From Bacillota bacterium (GTDB taxonomy: Bacteria > Bacillota > Sulfobacillia > JACIYH01), in contig JASEFA010000003.1 of assembly GCA_030019365.1 (NCBI GenBank), positions 62,001 through 126,000 on the forward strand: a DNA stretch of 64,000 bases, written 5' to 3'. Made by a program: the position numbers and the translations under genes. Within the stretch, counting starts at the first letter, position 1. Each line of letters starts with the position of its first letter. This document shows, one piece after another, positions 1-7,550 of this stretch. A model generated the notes under the pieces. It searched no databases. It saw only the letters and a list, made by a program, of their open reading frames with translations, and was not told the DNA's origin.

Positions 1-116
1 GAAGTTCTCCTGGCGGAGACCTCTAAAAGTGCTCACCGTAGGGCTGGATGTGCTGGCGGCGCAGGAACTGCTGCGGTGGCTGGGCTACCCCGTGGCGTTG
101 GGGGAATTCGGTCGGG
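1..116. other. Unresolved left edge
   Basis: No gene can be assigned. The frame beginning at base 2 reads as plausible protein for about 35 codons but then runs out of phase into the protease gene and has no recognisable motif. The frame beginning at base 3 stops at 24-26 and could be the last codons of an upstream gene. The stretch GGGGGAA near 100-106 may be part of the ribosome binding region of the protease gene. Confidence 0.3.
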
Positions 117-1517
117 ATGCGGGTGAAGAGGCGGGTCAGTGTTGCTCTGGCTTGCGTGGTGGGGGTCAGCCTGCTGGGGCTGGCCATGCTGGGGCCGTCG
201 GGGCCGGGCGGGGCGCAGAGCCCCGGTTCCGATGGCCTGGCTGCCTTCCTGACCGCGGTGCAGTTGATCAGAGATAAGGCGGTATCGCCCTTCAACGAGC
301 GCACGGCCTGGGATGTGCTGCTTGAGGCGCTGGTGAGGGCGCTGGGTGACCCTTATGCCGAGTACATACCCGCAGGGGAATATGCCGGGTTGCGGGATGC
401 GGGTACAAGCGGCATCGGCATCATGGTGGACGTGGTACGGGGCGAGCCCACCGTGGTGGCGGTGGCGGCGGGGTCCAGCGCCGAGAGGGCGGGGATCGTC
501 CCCGGCGACGTGATCCTGGAGGTGGCGGGGTGGCCGGCGTACGGGCTGTCCGCGGGGGAGATCGAACGGCTCACGCGGGGAGCGGCGGGGTCGCAGGTTA
601 CGCTCCTCCTGCGGCGTTCGTCGGGGGCGCTCAGCCGGGTGACGTTGCGGCGGCAGGAGATGCCCGCGCAGAGCCTGCGGCTGCAGATCCTGCCCGGTGA
701 CGTGGCGTATTTGCGCGTCTCCCGCTTCGAGGAGGGGACGGGTCGCGACTTCCGCGGGCTGGTGGACGTGCTGCGCGACTGGGGCATCCGCCGCTACGTC
801 CTGGACCTGCGCAACAACCCGGGCGGGCTGGTTTCCGAGGCGGTGGAGGCGGCGCAGGCCTTCGTCCCCGCCGGCGTGGTGGGGTTCGCCATGGACCGGC
901 GTGGCAAGCTGGAGGTCCTGCGCTCTTACTCCTCCCGTTGGGACTTCAACCTGGTGGTCCTGGTGGACCAGGACACGGCCAGCGCGGCGGAGCTGGTGGC
1001 GGGGGCGATCCAGGACCGGGGCGTGGGCAGGGTGGTCGGGACCCGCACCACGGGCAAGGCGGCCGTCCAGAACGTGTTCCCCCTCCCCAACGGGGGAGCC
1101 CTGCGCATTTCCGTGGCGCGTTACCTGACGCCCAGCGCCCGCTCCATATATGGGACGGGGATCACGCCCGACGTGGTGGTGGCGGGGCGGCGGCCCCTGG
1201 GCGATGAGGTGGAGTTGCCGCTTCTCCCCACGGGGACGACCCTCAGGTACGGTTCCCGCGGCTCGGGCGTGCGGGCGCTGCAGCAGTACCTGGCGGCTTT
1301 GGGGTTCGATCCCGGTCCCATCGACGGGATCTTCGGGCCCCGCACCCAGGGCGCGGTGGTGAGATTCCAGCGCTGGGAGGGCCTGTCACCCTCGGGGGTG
1401 GCGGACGCTGCCACCCTGGCCGCCCTCAGGCGCGCTCCGTTCGACTGGCCGCGGGTCCGCCCCGCGGGACAGGATCCCCAGCTTGACCGGGCGCTGGAGC
1501 TCCTGGGTGCCCGCTGA
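117..1517 (+). CDS. S41 family C-terminal processing peptidase with PDZ and peptidoglycan-binding domains
   Basis: Secreted or membrane-tethered serine protease of the CtpA/Prc family, 466 residues. The N-terminus is a signal peptide (MRVKRRVSVALACVVGVSLL), which is why the ATG at 117 is preferred over an upstream in-frame ATG at 48 that adds a tryptophan- and arginine-rich stretch. A PDZ domain lies at about residues 95-185 (AGIVPGDVILEVAGW). The S41 core carries LDLRNNPGGL, the nucleophile serine in TASAAELVAG and the general-base lysine in GTRTTGKAAVQ. The C-terminus (about 375-440) is a peptidoglycan-binding type 1 repeat with GSRGSGVRALQQYL and DGIFGPRTQGAV. These features fit cleavage of envelope proteins at the cell wall. 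In related genomes this family often follows ftsEX/envC genes, which would lie outside the window. Confidence 0.88.
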   Translation: MRVKRRVSVALACVVGVSLLGLAMLGPSGPGGAQSPGSDGLAAFLTAVQLIRDKAVSPFNERTAWDVLLEALVRALGDPYAEYIPAGEYAGLRDAGTSGIGIMVDVVRGEPTVVAVAAGSSAERAGIVPGDVILEVAGWPAYGLSAGEIERLTRGAAGSQVTLLLRRSSGALSRVTLRRQEMPAQSLRLQILPGDVAYLRVSRFEEGTGRDFRGLVDVLRDWGIRRYVLDLRNNPGGLVSEAVEAAQAFVPAGVVGFAMDRRGKLEVLRSYSSRWDFNLVVLVDQDTASAAELVAGAIQDRGVGRVVGTRTTGKAAVQNVFPLPNGGALRISVARYLTPSARSIYGTGITPDVVVAGRRPLGDEVELPLLPTGTTLRYGSRGSGVRALQQYLAALGFDPGPIDGIFGPRTQGAVVRFQRWEGLSPSGVADAATLAALRRAPFDWPRVRPAGQDPQLDRALELLGAR

Positions 1518-1648
1518 GCGGGTGACGATGCAACATTTGGCTCGGGATTGGCGTCATATACCGGGAATGGGGGACCGCGCCTGCGCCCGTTGCGGTGGCG
1601 TCAGCGGGCGCGCGGTAAGCGCGGGAGGCGGGCGCGTGCGGGCTGGCG

Positions 1649-2419
1649 GTGCGGGAGGGGGTGGGCATCATTCCGCTTGTGGTATTGCGGGAGGTGGAGA
1701 AGAGCTACCGCATCGGCAAGGTGGAGGTGCCGGCCCTGCGGGGGATCACGCTGGAGGTGGAGGAAGGCGAGTTCACCTCGGTGATGGGTCCCTCCGGGTC
1801 GGGTAAGTCCACGCTGCTGAACATCATTGGGTGCCTGGACCATCCCGGTCGGGGCACTTACATACTGGGCGGCAGGGAGGTCAACGGCCTGGGGGATGCC
1901 GCCCTGGCCGCCATCCGCAACCGCATGCTGGGGTTCGTGTTCCAGAGCTTTCACCTGCTGCCCCGCATGACGGCGCGGCAGAACGTGGAGCTTCCCCTGG
2001 TGTACCGGGGGGTGCCGCCGCGGAAAAGGCGGCTTCTGGCCGACGAGGCGCTGGCGGCCGTGGGCCTGGAGGCGGAGGCCGGGCGGCGTCCCACCGAGCT
2101 TTCCGGGGGCCAGCAGCAGCGGGTGGCCATCGCCCGGGCCCTGGTGGGCGAGCCGGCACTCCTCCTGGCCGATGAGCCCACCGGTAACCTGGACAGTCGC
2201 ACCGGGGACGAGTTGATGGATCTGTTCTCCCGGCTGAACCGGGAGCGGGGGATCACCATCCTGCAGGTGACCCACGACGAGCGCATGGCGCGCCACAGCC
2301 GGCGCGTCGTGCGCCTGCAGGACGGCCAGGTAGTGTCGGACGGGCCGCCCGACGGCCACCCGGCACCGGCGGCAGGGGCGAGCACCGACCGTACTCCGGG
2401 ATCGGGGCAGGAGGGGTAG
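1649..2419 (+). CDS. ABC transporter ATP-binding protein (MacB/LolD type)
   Basis: ATPase of a MacAB-like exporter, 256 residues. It has the Walker A motif GPSGSGKSTLL, the Q-loop VFQSFHLLPRMT, the ABC signature LSGGQQQRVAIARAL, Walker B LLLADEPTGNLD and the H-loop VTHDE, all spaced as in the LolD/MacB/FtsE subfamily. It ends 3 nt before the membrane adaptor gene, so the three genes 1649-5525 form one operon. The start is uncertain: GTG at 1649 gives the longest frame, while GTG at 1661 or 1679 would give MGIIPLVVLREVEKSY or MVLREVEKSY, closer to usual family N-termini. The C-terminal tail after residue 235 is proline- and glycine-rich and probably unstructured. Confidence 0.88.
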   Translation: MREGVGIIPLVVLREVEKSYRIGKVEVPALRGITLEVEEGEFTSVMGPSGSGKSTLLNIIGCLDHPGRGTYILGGREVNGLGDAALAAIRNRMLGFVFQSFHLLPRMTARQNVELPLVYRGVPPRKRRLLADEALAAVGLEAEAGRRPTELSGGQQQRVAIARALVGEPALLLADEPTGNLDSRTGDELMDLFSRLNRERGITILQVTHDERMARHSRRVVRLQDGQVVSDGPPDGHPAPAAGASTDRTPGSGQEG

Positions 2420-2422
2420 ATA

Positions 2423-4072
2423 ATGTGGCGGCAGGCTGTCGGTTGGATTATAGTAGCAGTCATCCTGGTAGGGGGCGGGACAGTCGCCTACAAGAAGCTC
2501 CTGCCCAAGCCGGAGGAAGCGGCGGGGCCGGTGTATGCCACCGCCAGGGTAAAGCGGGGGGACCTCAAGGTCACCGTGGAGGGGACGGGACAGCTGCAAC
2601 CCATCTTCCTGAGCGAACTCACGGCGGCCGCTGACGGCACCCTGGTTTCTCTTGAGGTACAGCGCGGCCAGCAGGTGGAGGCCGGGCAGCTGGTGGCCAC
2701 CCTGCGTAACGACCAGATCGGCTACGAGTTGCAGGAGCTCATGTTCCAGGTAGAGCAGGCCCGGCTCGAGCTGGCCAGCGTCCTGGGGGTACCGCCGGAA
2801 CAGGTGACCAGGGTAGACCCCAACCGGGGCGTGCAGATCACAGCCCCCATCGCGGGGCGGGTCAGCGAGCTCGAGCTGAAGAGCGGCGACACTGTGGAGG
2901 AGGGCGCCCTGGTGGCGCGCATCGTGGACGACGCCGCCGTGGTGTCCATCGCCGAGGTGAACCCGGGTGACGTCAAGTACATCAGCGTGGGCCAGAAGGC
3001 ACAGCTGTGGTTCGAGGAGTTCGCCACCCCGGTGGACGGGGTGGTGACGGCGGTGGACGACACCCCGGTGCCCAGGGACAACTACCTGGTGTGCCGTGTT
3101 ACCATTGAGGCCGAGAACAAGGGCCTGCTCAAGCCGGGGATGAAGTTCCGCCTCACCATCCTGGCGCCGCGCGGCCCCATCGAGGTGGGCGAGCCTCAGA
3201 CCATCGACCGCTACAAGGCCGAGGATGTGGCGCGCAGCTCCGCCAGGGGGACCGTCACCCGCGTGCACGTCAAGGACATGCAGCGCGTGGAGAAGGGCGA
3301 TCCCATCGTCAGCCTGGGGGGCGAGAGCACCCGCCGCTACATCGAGGCCAAGCAGCTGGAGATCCGCCAGAAGGAACTGCAGATCGCCCAGAAGGAAGAC
3401 GTCCGTAACAAGCTGGAGATCCGCTCCGGCATCGCGGGCACGGTGGCCTGGATCTGGGGTAATCCGGGGATGCAGGTGCGGGCCGGGCAGAGCATCGGTT
3501 CCATCTTCGACAACAGCCGCATGAACCTCAACATCATGATTGACGAGCTGGACGTGGTGAACGTGAAGGAGGGCCAGGAGGCCACCATCACGGTGGAGGC
3601 GCTGCCCGGTAAGAGCTGGAAGGCCAAGGTCCTGCGGGTGGACATGATGGGCCACACCGAGGGTGGCTTTGCCCAGTACGGCTGCTTCCTGGAGGTGGGG
3701 GGCACCGACGAACTGAAGCCGGGCATGACCGCCAACGTGAGCATCTTCGTGGACGAGAAGAAGGAGATACTGCTCATCCCCATCGAGGCCGTGTTCGAGG
3801 AGGACGGCGAGGCCAAGGTGGATGTGCTGACGGACAAGGGTCCCGAGACCGTGCCGGTGAAGATCGGCCTCTGCAACGACCGCTGGGCCGAGGTGGTGGC
3901 TGGCCTGGAGGAAGGTCAGCCGGTGATCACGGGCAGCTCGCTGGAGCGCCTGGGTCCCCAGAAACCCTCCGAAGAGAAGGAGGGCCTGGTTCTCCCCGGC
4001 ACCGGCAAGACCCCCGGCGGCAAGACGCCCGGCACCAAGCCTGCTACCCCGCCGCCCGGAGGTGGCAGGTAG
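2423..4072 (+). CDS. HlyD/MacA-family membrane fusion (adaptor) protein
   Basis: Membrane-anchored adaptor of the exporter, 549 residues. One N-terminal transmembrane segment (about residues 5-22, VGWIIVAVILVGGGTVAY) leads into an extracytoplasmic part. Four biotinyl-lipoyl-like half motifs are visible near residues 72, 148, 276 and 339 (for example GTLVSLEVQRGQQVEAG and RVSELELKSGDTVEEG), then a beta-barrel and membrane-proximal region (LRVDMMGHTEGG, GMTANVSIFVDEKKE). The usual MacA-like protein has about 400 residues and one pair of half motifs, so this one looks duplicated. The tail is glycine-, lysine- and proline-rich. Start ATG at 2423 lies just after GGAGGGG. It is expected to pair with the ATPase upstream and permease downstream; the substrate is unknown. 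Confidence 0.85.
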   Translation: MWRQAVGWIIVAVILVGGGTVAYKKLLPKPEEAAGPVYATARVKRGDLKVTVEGTGQLQPIFLSELTAAADGTLVSLEVQRGQQVEAGQLVATLRNDQIGYELQELMFQVEQARLELASVLGVPPEQVTRVDPNRGVQITAPIAGRVSELELKSGDTVEEGALVARIVDDAAVVSIAEVNPGDVKYISVGQKAQLWFEEFATPVDGVVTAVDDTPVPRDNYLVCRVTIEAENKGLLKPGMKFRLTILAPRGPIEVGEPQTIDRYKAEDVARSSARGTVTRVHVKDMQRVEKGDPIVSLGGESTRRYIEAKQLEIRQKELQIAQKEDVRNKLEIRSGIAGTVAWIWGNPGMQVRAGQSIGSIFDNSRMNLNIMIDELDVVNVKEGQEATITVEALPGKSWKAKVLRVDMMGHTEGGFAQYGCFLEVGGTDELKPGMTANVSIFVDEKKEILLIPIEAVFEEDGEAKVDVLTDKGPETVPVKIGLCNDRWAEVVAGLEEGQPVITGSSLERLGPQKPSEEKEGLVLPGTGKTPGGKTPGTKPATPPPGGGR

Positions 4073-4073
4073 C

Positions 4074-5525
4074 ATGTCGCTCCAGCACTCGCCACCTTCC
4101 CCGCAACCGCCCCGCACGTGGGCAGGCCTGCGCGCGCGTCTGTCGCCGCGGGCGGTGTGGGGGGCGCTGAGGACGGGGTGGATGCGGCTCGCCTTCGGAG
4201 TGGGCACCGCCGTGGACGGCCTGGCCAGCCACCGCCTGCGTTCCGCCATCACCATGGTGGGGGTCACCATCGGGGTGGCCTCGGTGGTGAGCCTGGTGGC
4301 CATCGGCGAGGGTGCGCGCCTGGTCATCGTCCGCCAGTTCCAGAGCCTGGGCACCAACCTCATCAAGATCGAGAGCCACCACTACCGGGCCCTGCTGCGT
4401 CCCGAAGACGCCGTCGAGCTGGAGGCGCGGGTGCCCACGATTTCGGTGGCCATGCCGGTGGTAAAGGCCGATGCGGACGTCAAGTGGCGCCGCGTGCGCT
4501 CCCAGGTGAAGCTGCTCGGCGTCACCGAAGATTTTCCCTACCTGCGCGAGCATCCCATGGCCGCCGGGCACTTCTTCACCCACCTGCACGTGACCAACCG
4601 CCTGCGGGTGGCCGTGGTCGGCTACAACCTGGTGGACGACCTGTTCCAGGGCCGCAATCCCGTGGGACAGCGCCTTTACATCGGGTACCAGCGCTTCACC
4701 GTGATCGGCGTGCTCGCACCCAAGGGGGCGGGGATGGCCGACGACATCGACAATAAGATCGTGATCCCGGTGACGGCCGCGCAGCGGCTCACGCGGCAGT
4801 ACCGCGTCAACGAGATCTGGTGCAAGGCGGTCAACAGGGACACCGTGGACGCGGCGGTGGCGCAGATCAGCCGCATCTACCGTAAGAAGTTCGGCATCAC
4901 CGACAAGCAGCCGGCGGAGGGCGAGGAGGGTGGCGGCACGCCGTCTGAGGTGGTTATGAAGGGCGGTCGCGTGGTGATCGGTCGCCCCGTGGGGCCCTAT
5001 GCGCCGCCGGTGCGTATGGAGCAGCCCCGGCCGCCGGGAGCACCTGACCAAGACGAAGAACAGCCCCAGGAGGTGCCGCCCACCGCCATCATGTCGGTGA
5101 CCAGCCTCAATGAGCTGGTGCAGGAGGCGTCCAAGGCCAACCGGGTGATGACGCTGATGCTGGGTGCCATCGCCGGCGTGTCGTTGCTGGTCGGGGGCCT
5201 GGGCATCATGAACATCATGCTGGTTTCGGTCACCGAGCGCACCGCCGAGATCGGGCTGCGCAAGGCCTTGGGCGCACGCCGCACCGACCTCATCCTGCAG
5301 TTCCTGCTGGAAGCGTTCCTCATCAGCGTGGTGGGCGGCCTGGTGGGGGTTGCGGGGGGATGGCTGGGAACCGGGGTGATCCAGCGGTACGGCATCGAGA
5401 CGGCCATGACCTGGACCGGTTCCTGGGCCGCGCTGGGCGCCGCCCTGCTGGTCGGCCTCATCTTCGGTGTCTACCCCGCCTACCAGGCATCGGGTCTCTC
5501 CCCCGCCGAAGCCCTCCGCAAGTAG
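4074..5525 (+). CDS. ABC transporter permease, MacB/FtsX type
   Basis: Permease of the exporter, 483 residues. A cytoplasmic N-terminus precedes the first membrane segment (about residues 55-80, ITMVGVTIGVASVVSLVAIG). A large extracytoplasmic MacB_PCD-like domain follows, and three C-terminal membrane segments carry the FtsX-family signature (VGGLGIMNIMLVSVTERTAE, IGLRKALGARR). An insert of roughly 60 residues rich in Pro, Glu and Gly (about 275-340) interrupts the extracytoplasmic domain and is not typical. ATG 4074 was chosen over GTG 4062 because GGAGGTGG at 4058-4065 precedes it at a workable distance. It overlaps nothing but lies 1 nt after the adaptor stop. The operon resembles MacAB efflux pumps for peptides or macrolides. 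Confidence 0.87.
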   Translation: MSLQHSPPSPQPPRTWAGLRARLSPRAVWGALRTGWMRLAFGVGTAVDGLASHRLRSAITMVGVTIGVASVVSLVAIGEGARLVIVRQFQSLGTNLIKIESHHYRALLRPEDAVELEARVPTISVAMPVVKADADVKWRRVRSQVKLLGVTEDFPYLREHPMAAGHFFTHLHVTNRLRVAVVGYNLVDDLFQGRNPVGQRLYIGYQRFTVIGVLAPKGAGMADDIDNKIVIPVTAAQRLTRQYRVNEIWCKAVNRDTVDAAVAQISRIYRKKFGITDKQPAEGEEGGGTPSEVVMKGGRVVIGRPVGPYAPPVRMEQPRPPGAPDQDEEQPQEVPPTAIMSVTSLNELVQEASKANRVMTLMLGAIAGVSLLVGGLGIMNIMLVSVTERTAEIGLRKALGARRTDLILQFLLEAFLISVVGGLVGVAGGWLGTGVIQRYGIETAMTWTGSWAALGAALLVGLIFGVYPAYQASGLSPAEALRK

Positions 5526-5556
5526 CGGACGGGCCGATTGGCGCCCGATTGGGGGT

Positions 5557-5714
5557 CGATTGGGGCTCACGAGTCCCACTTCGGTGGCTGCTTGGGGCTC
5601 AGAGGTCCCAATCCACCGCCCGATCGGGGCCCATAGGTCCCAATCCACCGGCCGACCGGGGCCCAGAGGCCCAATCCGCCGACCGATGGGGCCCCGGGGT
5701 CCCATTCCGTCGGT
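5557..5714. repeat. Degenerate 32-bp tandem repeats, about five copies
   Basis: Five head-to-tail units of 31-33 bp at about 5557-5588, 5589-5620, 5621-5652, 5653-5683 and 5684-5714. A typical unit reads CGATCGGGGCCCATAGG then TCCCAATCCACCGGC. The units differ at several positions and there is no unique spacer between them, so this is a minisatellite rather than a CRISPR. It fills most of the 267-bp gap between the permease and the lipoprotein gene. Confidence 0.8.
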
Positions 5715-5792
5715 GCTGAGCGGCCTCGTGGGAGGCGCAGGGCGCCGAGGAGGCTGCACGGGCGGAGTGGGCAGGACAGGAGGTGTGGGTCG

Positions 5793-7268
5793 GTGAAGCG
5801 GCGATGCTGTACGCGGGCGCTCGGCCTCGTTCTCTGCGGGGTTCTATTGCTGTCGGGGCTGGCCGTGGCAGGGGCGGGATGCGGGTGACCGCCACCTTCA
5901 AGGCCTGGTTCAGGCCCCGCACCAGGTGAGCCGGGAGTCGTGGAAGGCGGGCAGAGTGGGGTCGACCCCGGTCAGCCCGCGGTGGGCGAGGGTGGCCTGG
6001 GGATTGCGGTCGAGCGCCTGGCTATGAAGGTTTTGCACGAGGCCCCCTTCCCGCCGACATCGTACGGCCTGGTGGTTTCCCCCGGCGGGGGGCAAGTGGT
6101 CTTCTATCAGGCGGCGCTCGGGAGAGTGCCTTCCCTCGCAACAGTTCCCGAGGGCACCGCGCGAAGGCTCCCCAACAAAGGGAATGCGGGGCAGGCGGCC
6201 TGGTCCCCTGACGGGGAATACCTCGCCTACCTCAGCACGGACGAAGCCCAGCCCGAACAGTGGATGGAGATGTGGCTCTACTCCGTCAGCGGGGGGAAGC
6301 TGGTCGGTACGGTGCAGTTGGGGCGGCAGGACATAGGGTCGAGCCAGCGGGGCAAGGTCCTCGCCGATGCCCACCCTACCTGGACTGAGGACGGCAAGGA
6401 GCTTCACTACCTGACCCTGGCGGGGGTCTACCGCGTCGATCGGCGGGAGGTCGACGCCGCCGCTGGGCGGCAGCGCGATGCCCCCACGCAGGCGGGTTCC
6501 GCTGCCCTGCGCGGCCGGCTGGTTGCGAAGGCGGATGCCTTCCCCGGCGAGATGCAGTGGTTGACCCGCGGCCCGGTTGCGTGGGCTGGCGGCGGGCGGC
6601 TACTTGCCTTCTACAGTGAAGACCGGCGTGGCGACGGCGCCACCGATCAAATCCTATGGGTGGTCGATGAGGGCGGTGAACTGGTGGCCAGGGTGCCCAC
6701 CCGCATCTCTGGTGAGGGGTGGCCGGGCGGCGACCTGCTCAGTTGGTGCCCCGACGGGCGAAGGCTGGCCTGGGTGAGTACGCCTGATGCCCATCAGGAT
6801 CCAGAGGCAGGGACTCAGCCAAATGCCTGCTCAGACGCCGGTGTACAGGCAGCCGCCGATCGGCTGTCTATTCTCGATGTGGGATCGGGGCGGGTCGCCG
6901 GGTTCCTGAGCGGCCTGGGAGACCGGCGGGTGAGGCTGCAGGGCTGGTCGCCCGACGGCAGCCGGCTGGCTCTGCTGGTCTCGCCAGGCACGGGCGGAGG
7001 CTGGAACCTATGGCTGGTACGGGTGCCAGGGGCTACCGCCCCAGGGAGTCTGGCCCCTGCACCCGGCGGCAACCCCAACCCGCTCCCTGCGCCCGGCGGC
7101 GCCAGCGTCCCCTCCCCACCGACCGGCAGTGCTAGCGGGCCGTTCGAACCAATTGTGGCCCAGGTGTGGGACGACGAAAAGCTCCGGGAAGCCCGTTGGC
7201 TCGCCCCCGACCGACTTCTCGCCCTGACGGCGGACGACCGTCTTTTGGTCCTGCAGGTCGGGCAGTAG
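5793..7268 (+). pseudogene. PD40/TolB-like beta-propeller lipoprotein interrupted by an in-frame TGA
   Basis: A 492-codon frame with one stop. GTG 5793 has a very good ribosome binding site (AGGAGGTG at 5778-5785). The first 31 codons encode a lipoprotein signal peptide ending in a lipobox, LAVAGAGC, followed by Gly. Codon 32 (5886-5888) is TGA. The same frame then continues without a break through a proline-rich linker (PPPSRPGSGPAPGEPG) and a beta-propeller with PD40-type blades (AAWSPDGEYLAYLS, LSWCPDGRRLAWVS, QGWSPDGSRLALLV). The first usable restart is GTG 5940 or ATG 6024, and neither would supply a signal peptide. It is most simply a recent nonsense mutation or a base error. If intact, it would be a surface lipoprotein of unknown partner. 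Confidence 0.72.
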
Positions 7269-7295
7269 GCGGGGCCTACGCCCGGCGCCACCAAG

Positions 7296-7436
7296 GACGC
7301 GGACGCCCACATTACCTGCCCAACGCGGACGCCCACGCCCACATCGCTACCCCCACACTGGTGCCCGCGCCGGGATTGTGGTGGGACTCTGGCGCCCACG
7401 CCAAGGTTGGGGCGGAACTCTGGCGCCCGCGCCAGG
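7296..7436. repeat. Short direct repeats in a 282-bp intergenic gap
   Basis: The gap between the propeller gene and the AlbA_2 gene contains ACGCGGACGCCCAC twice (7297-7310, 7323-7336) and ACTCTGGCGCCCACGCCAAGG with a close copy (7386-7406, 7417-7436). No coding signal was seen. The right end of the gap holds the promoter described separately. Confidence 0.55.
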
Positions 7437-7487
7437 ATGTCGACCTCACCAAGCAGTGCGCAGACCCCGCAACCCCCAACATCGTAG

Positions 7488-7516
7488 TTGACAGTGGAGC
7501 TACATCGTAGTATGAT
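7488..7516 (+). promoter_or_regulatory. Near-consensus sigma-A promoter
   Basis: TTGACA at 7488-7493, a 17-nt spacer and TATGAT at 7511-7516. This is the closest match to the housekeeping consensus noticed in the window. It lies 34 nt before the start codon of the AlbA_2/HATPase gene, with a GGGAGGTG ribosome binding site at 7539-7546. Confidence 0.75.
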
Positions 7517-7550
7517 GCTTGATAAGATGGTAGGTTGTGGGAGGTGTGCT

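Noticed and set aside
1601-4366. A 921-codon open frame on the minus strand
   Set aside because: It is the mirror of the exporter genes in GC-rich DNA. The plus-strand frames carry all family motifs; the minus-strand product is His/Leu/Gly-rich with no domain.
5557-5714. Possible CRISPR array
   Set aside because: The repeats are directly adjacent without unique spacers, and no cas gene is present. The same holds for the arrays at 15527 and 44216.
5886-5888. TGA as a selenocysteine codon
   Set aside because: The position directly after a lipobox cysteine has no catalytic role, no selenoprotein family matches and no convincing SECIS-like hairpin was seen. A mutation or base error is simpler.
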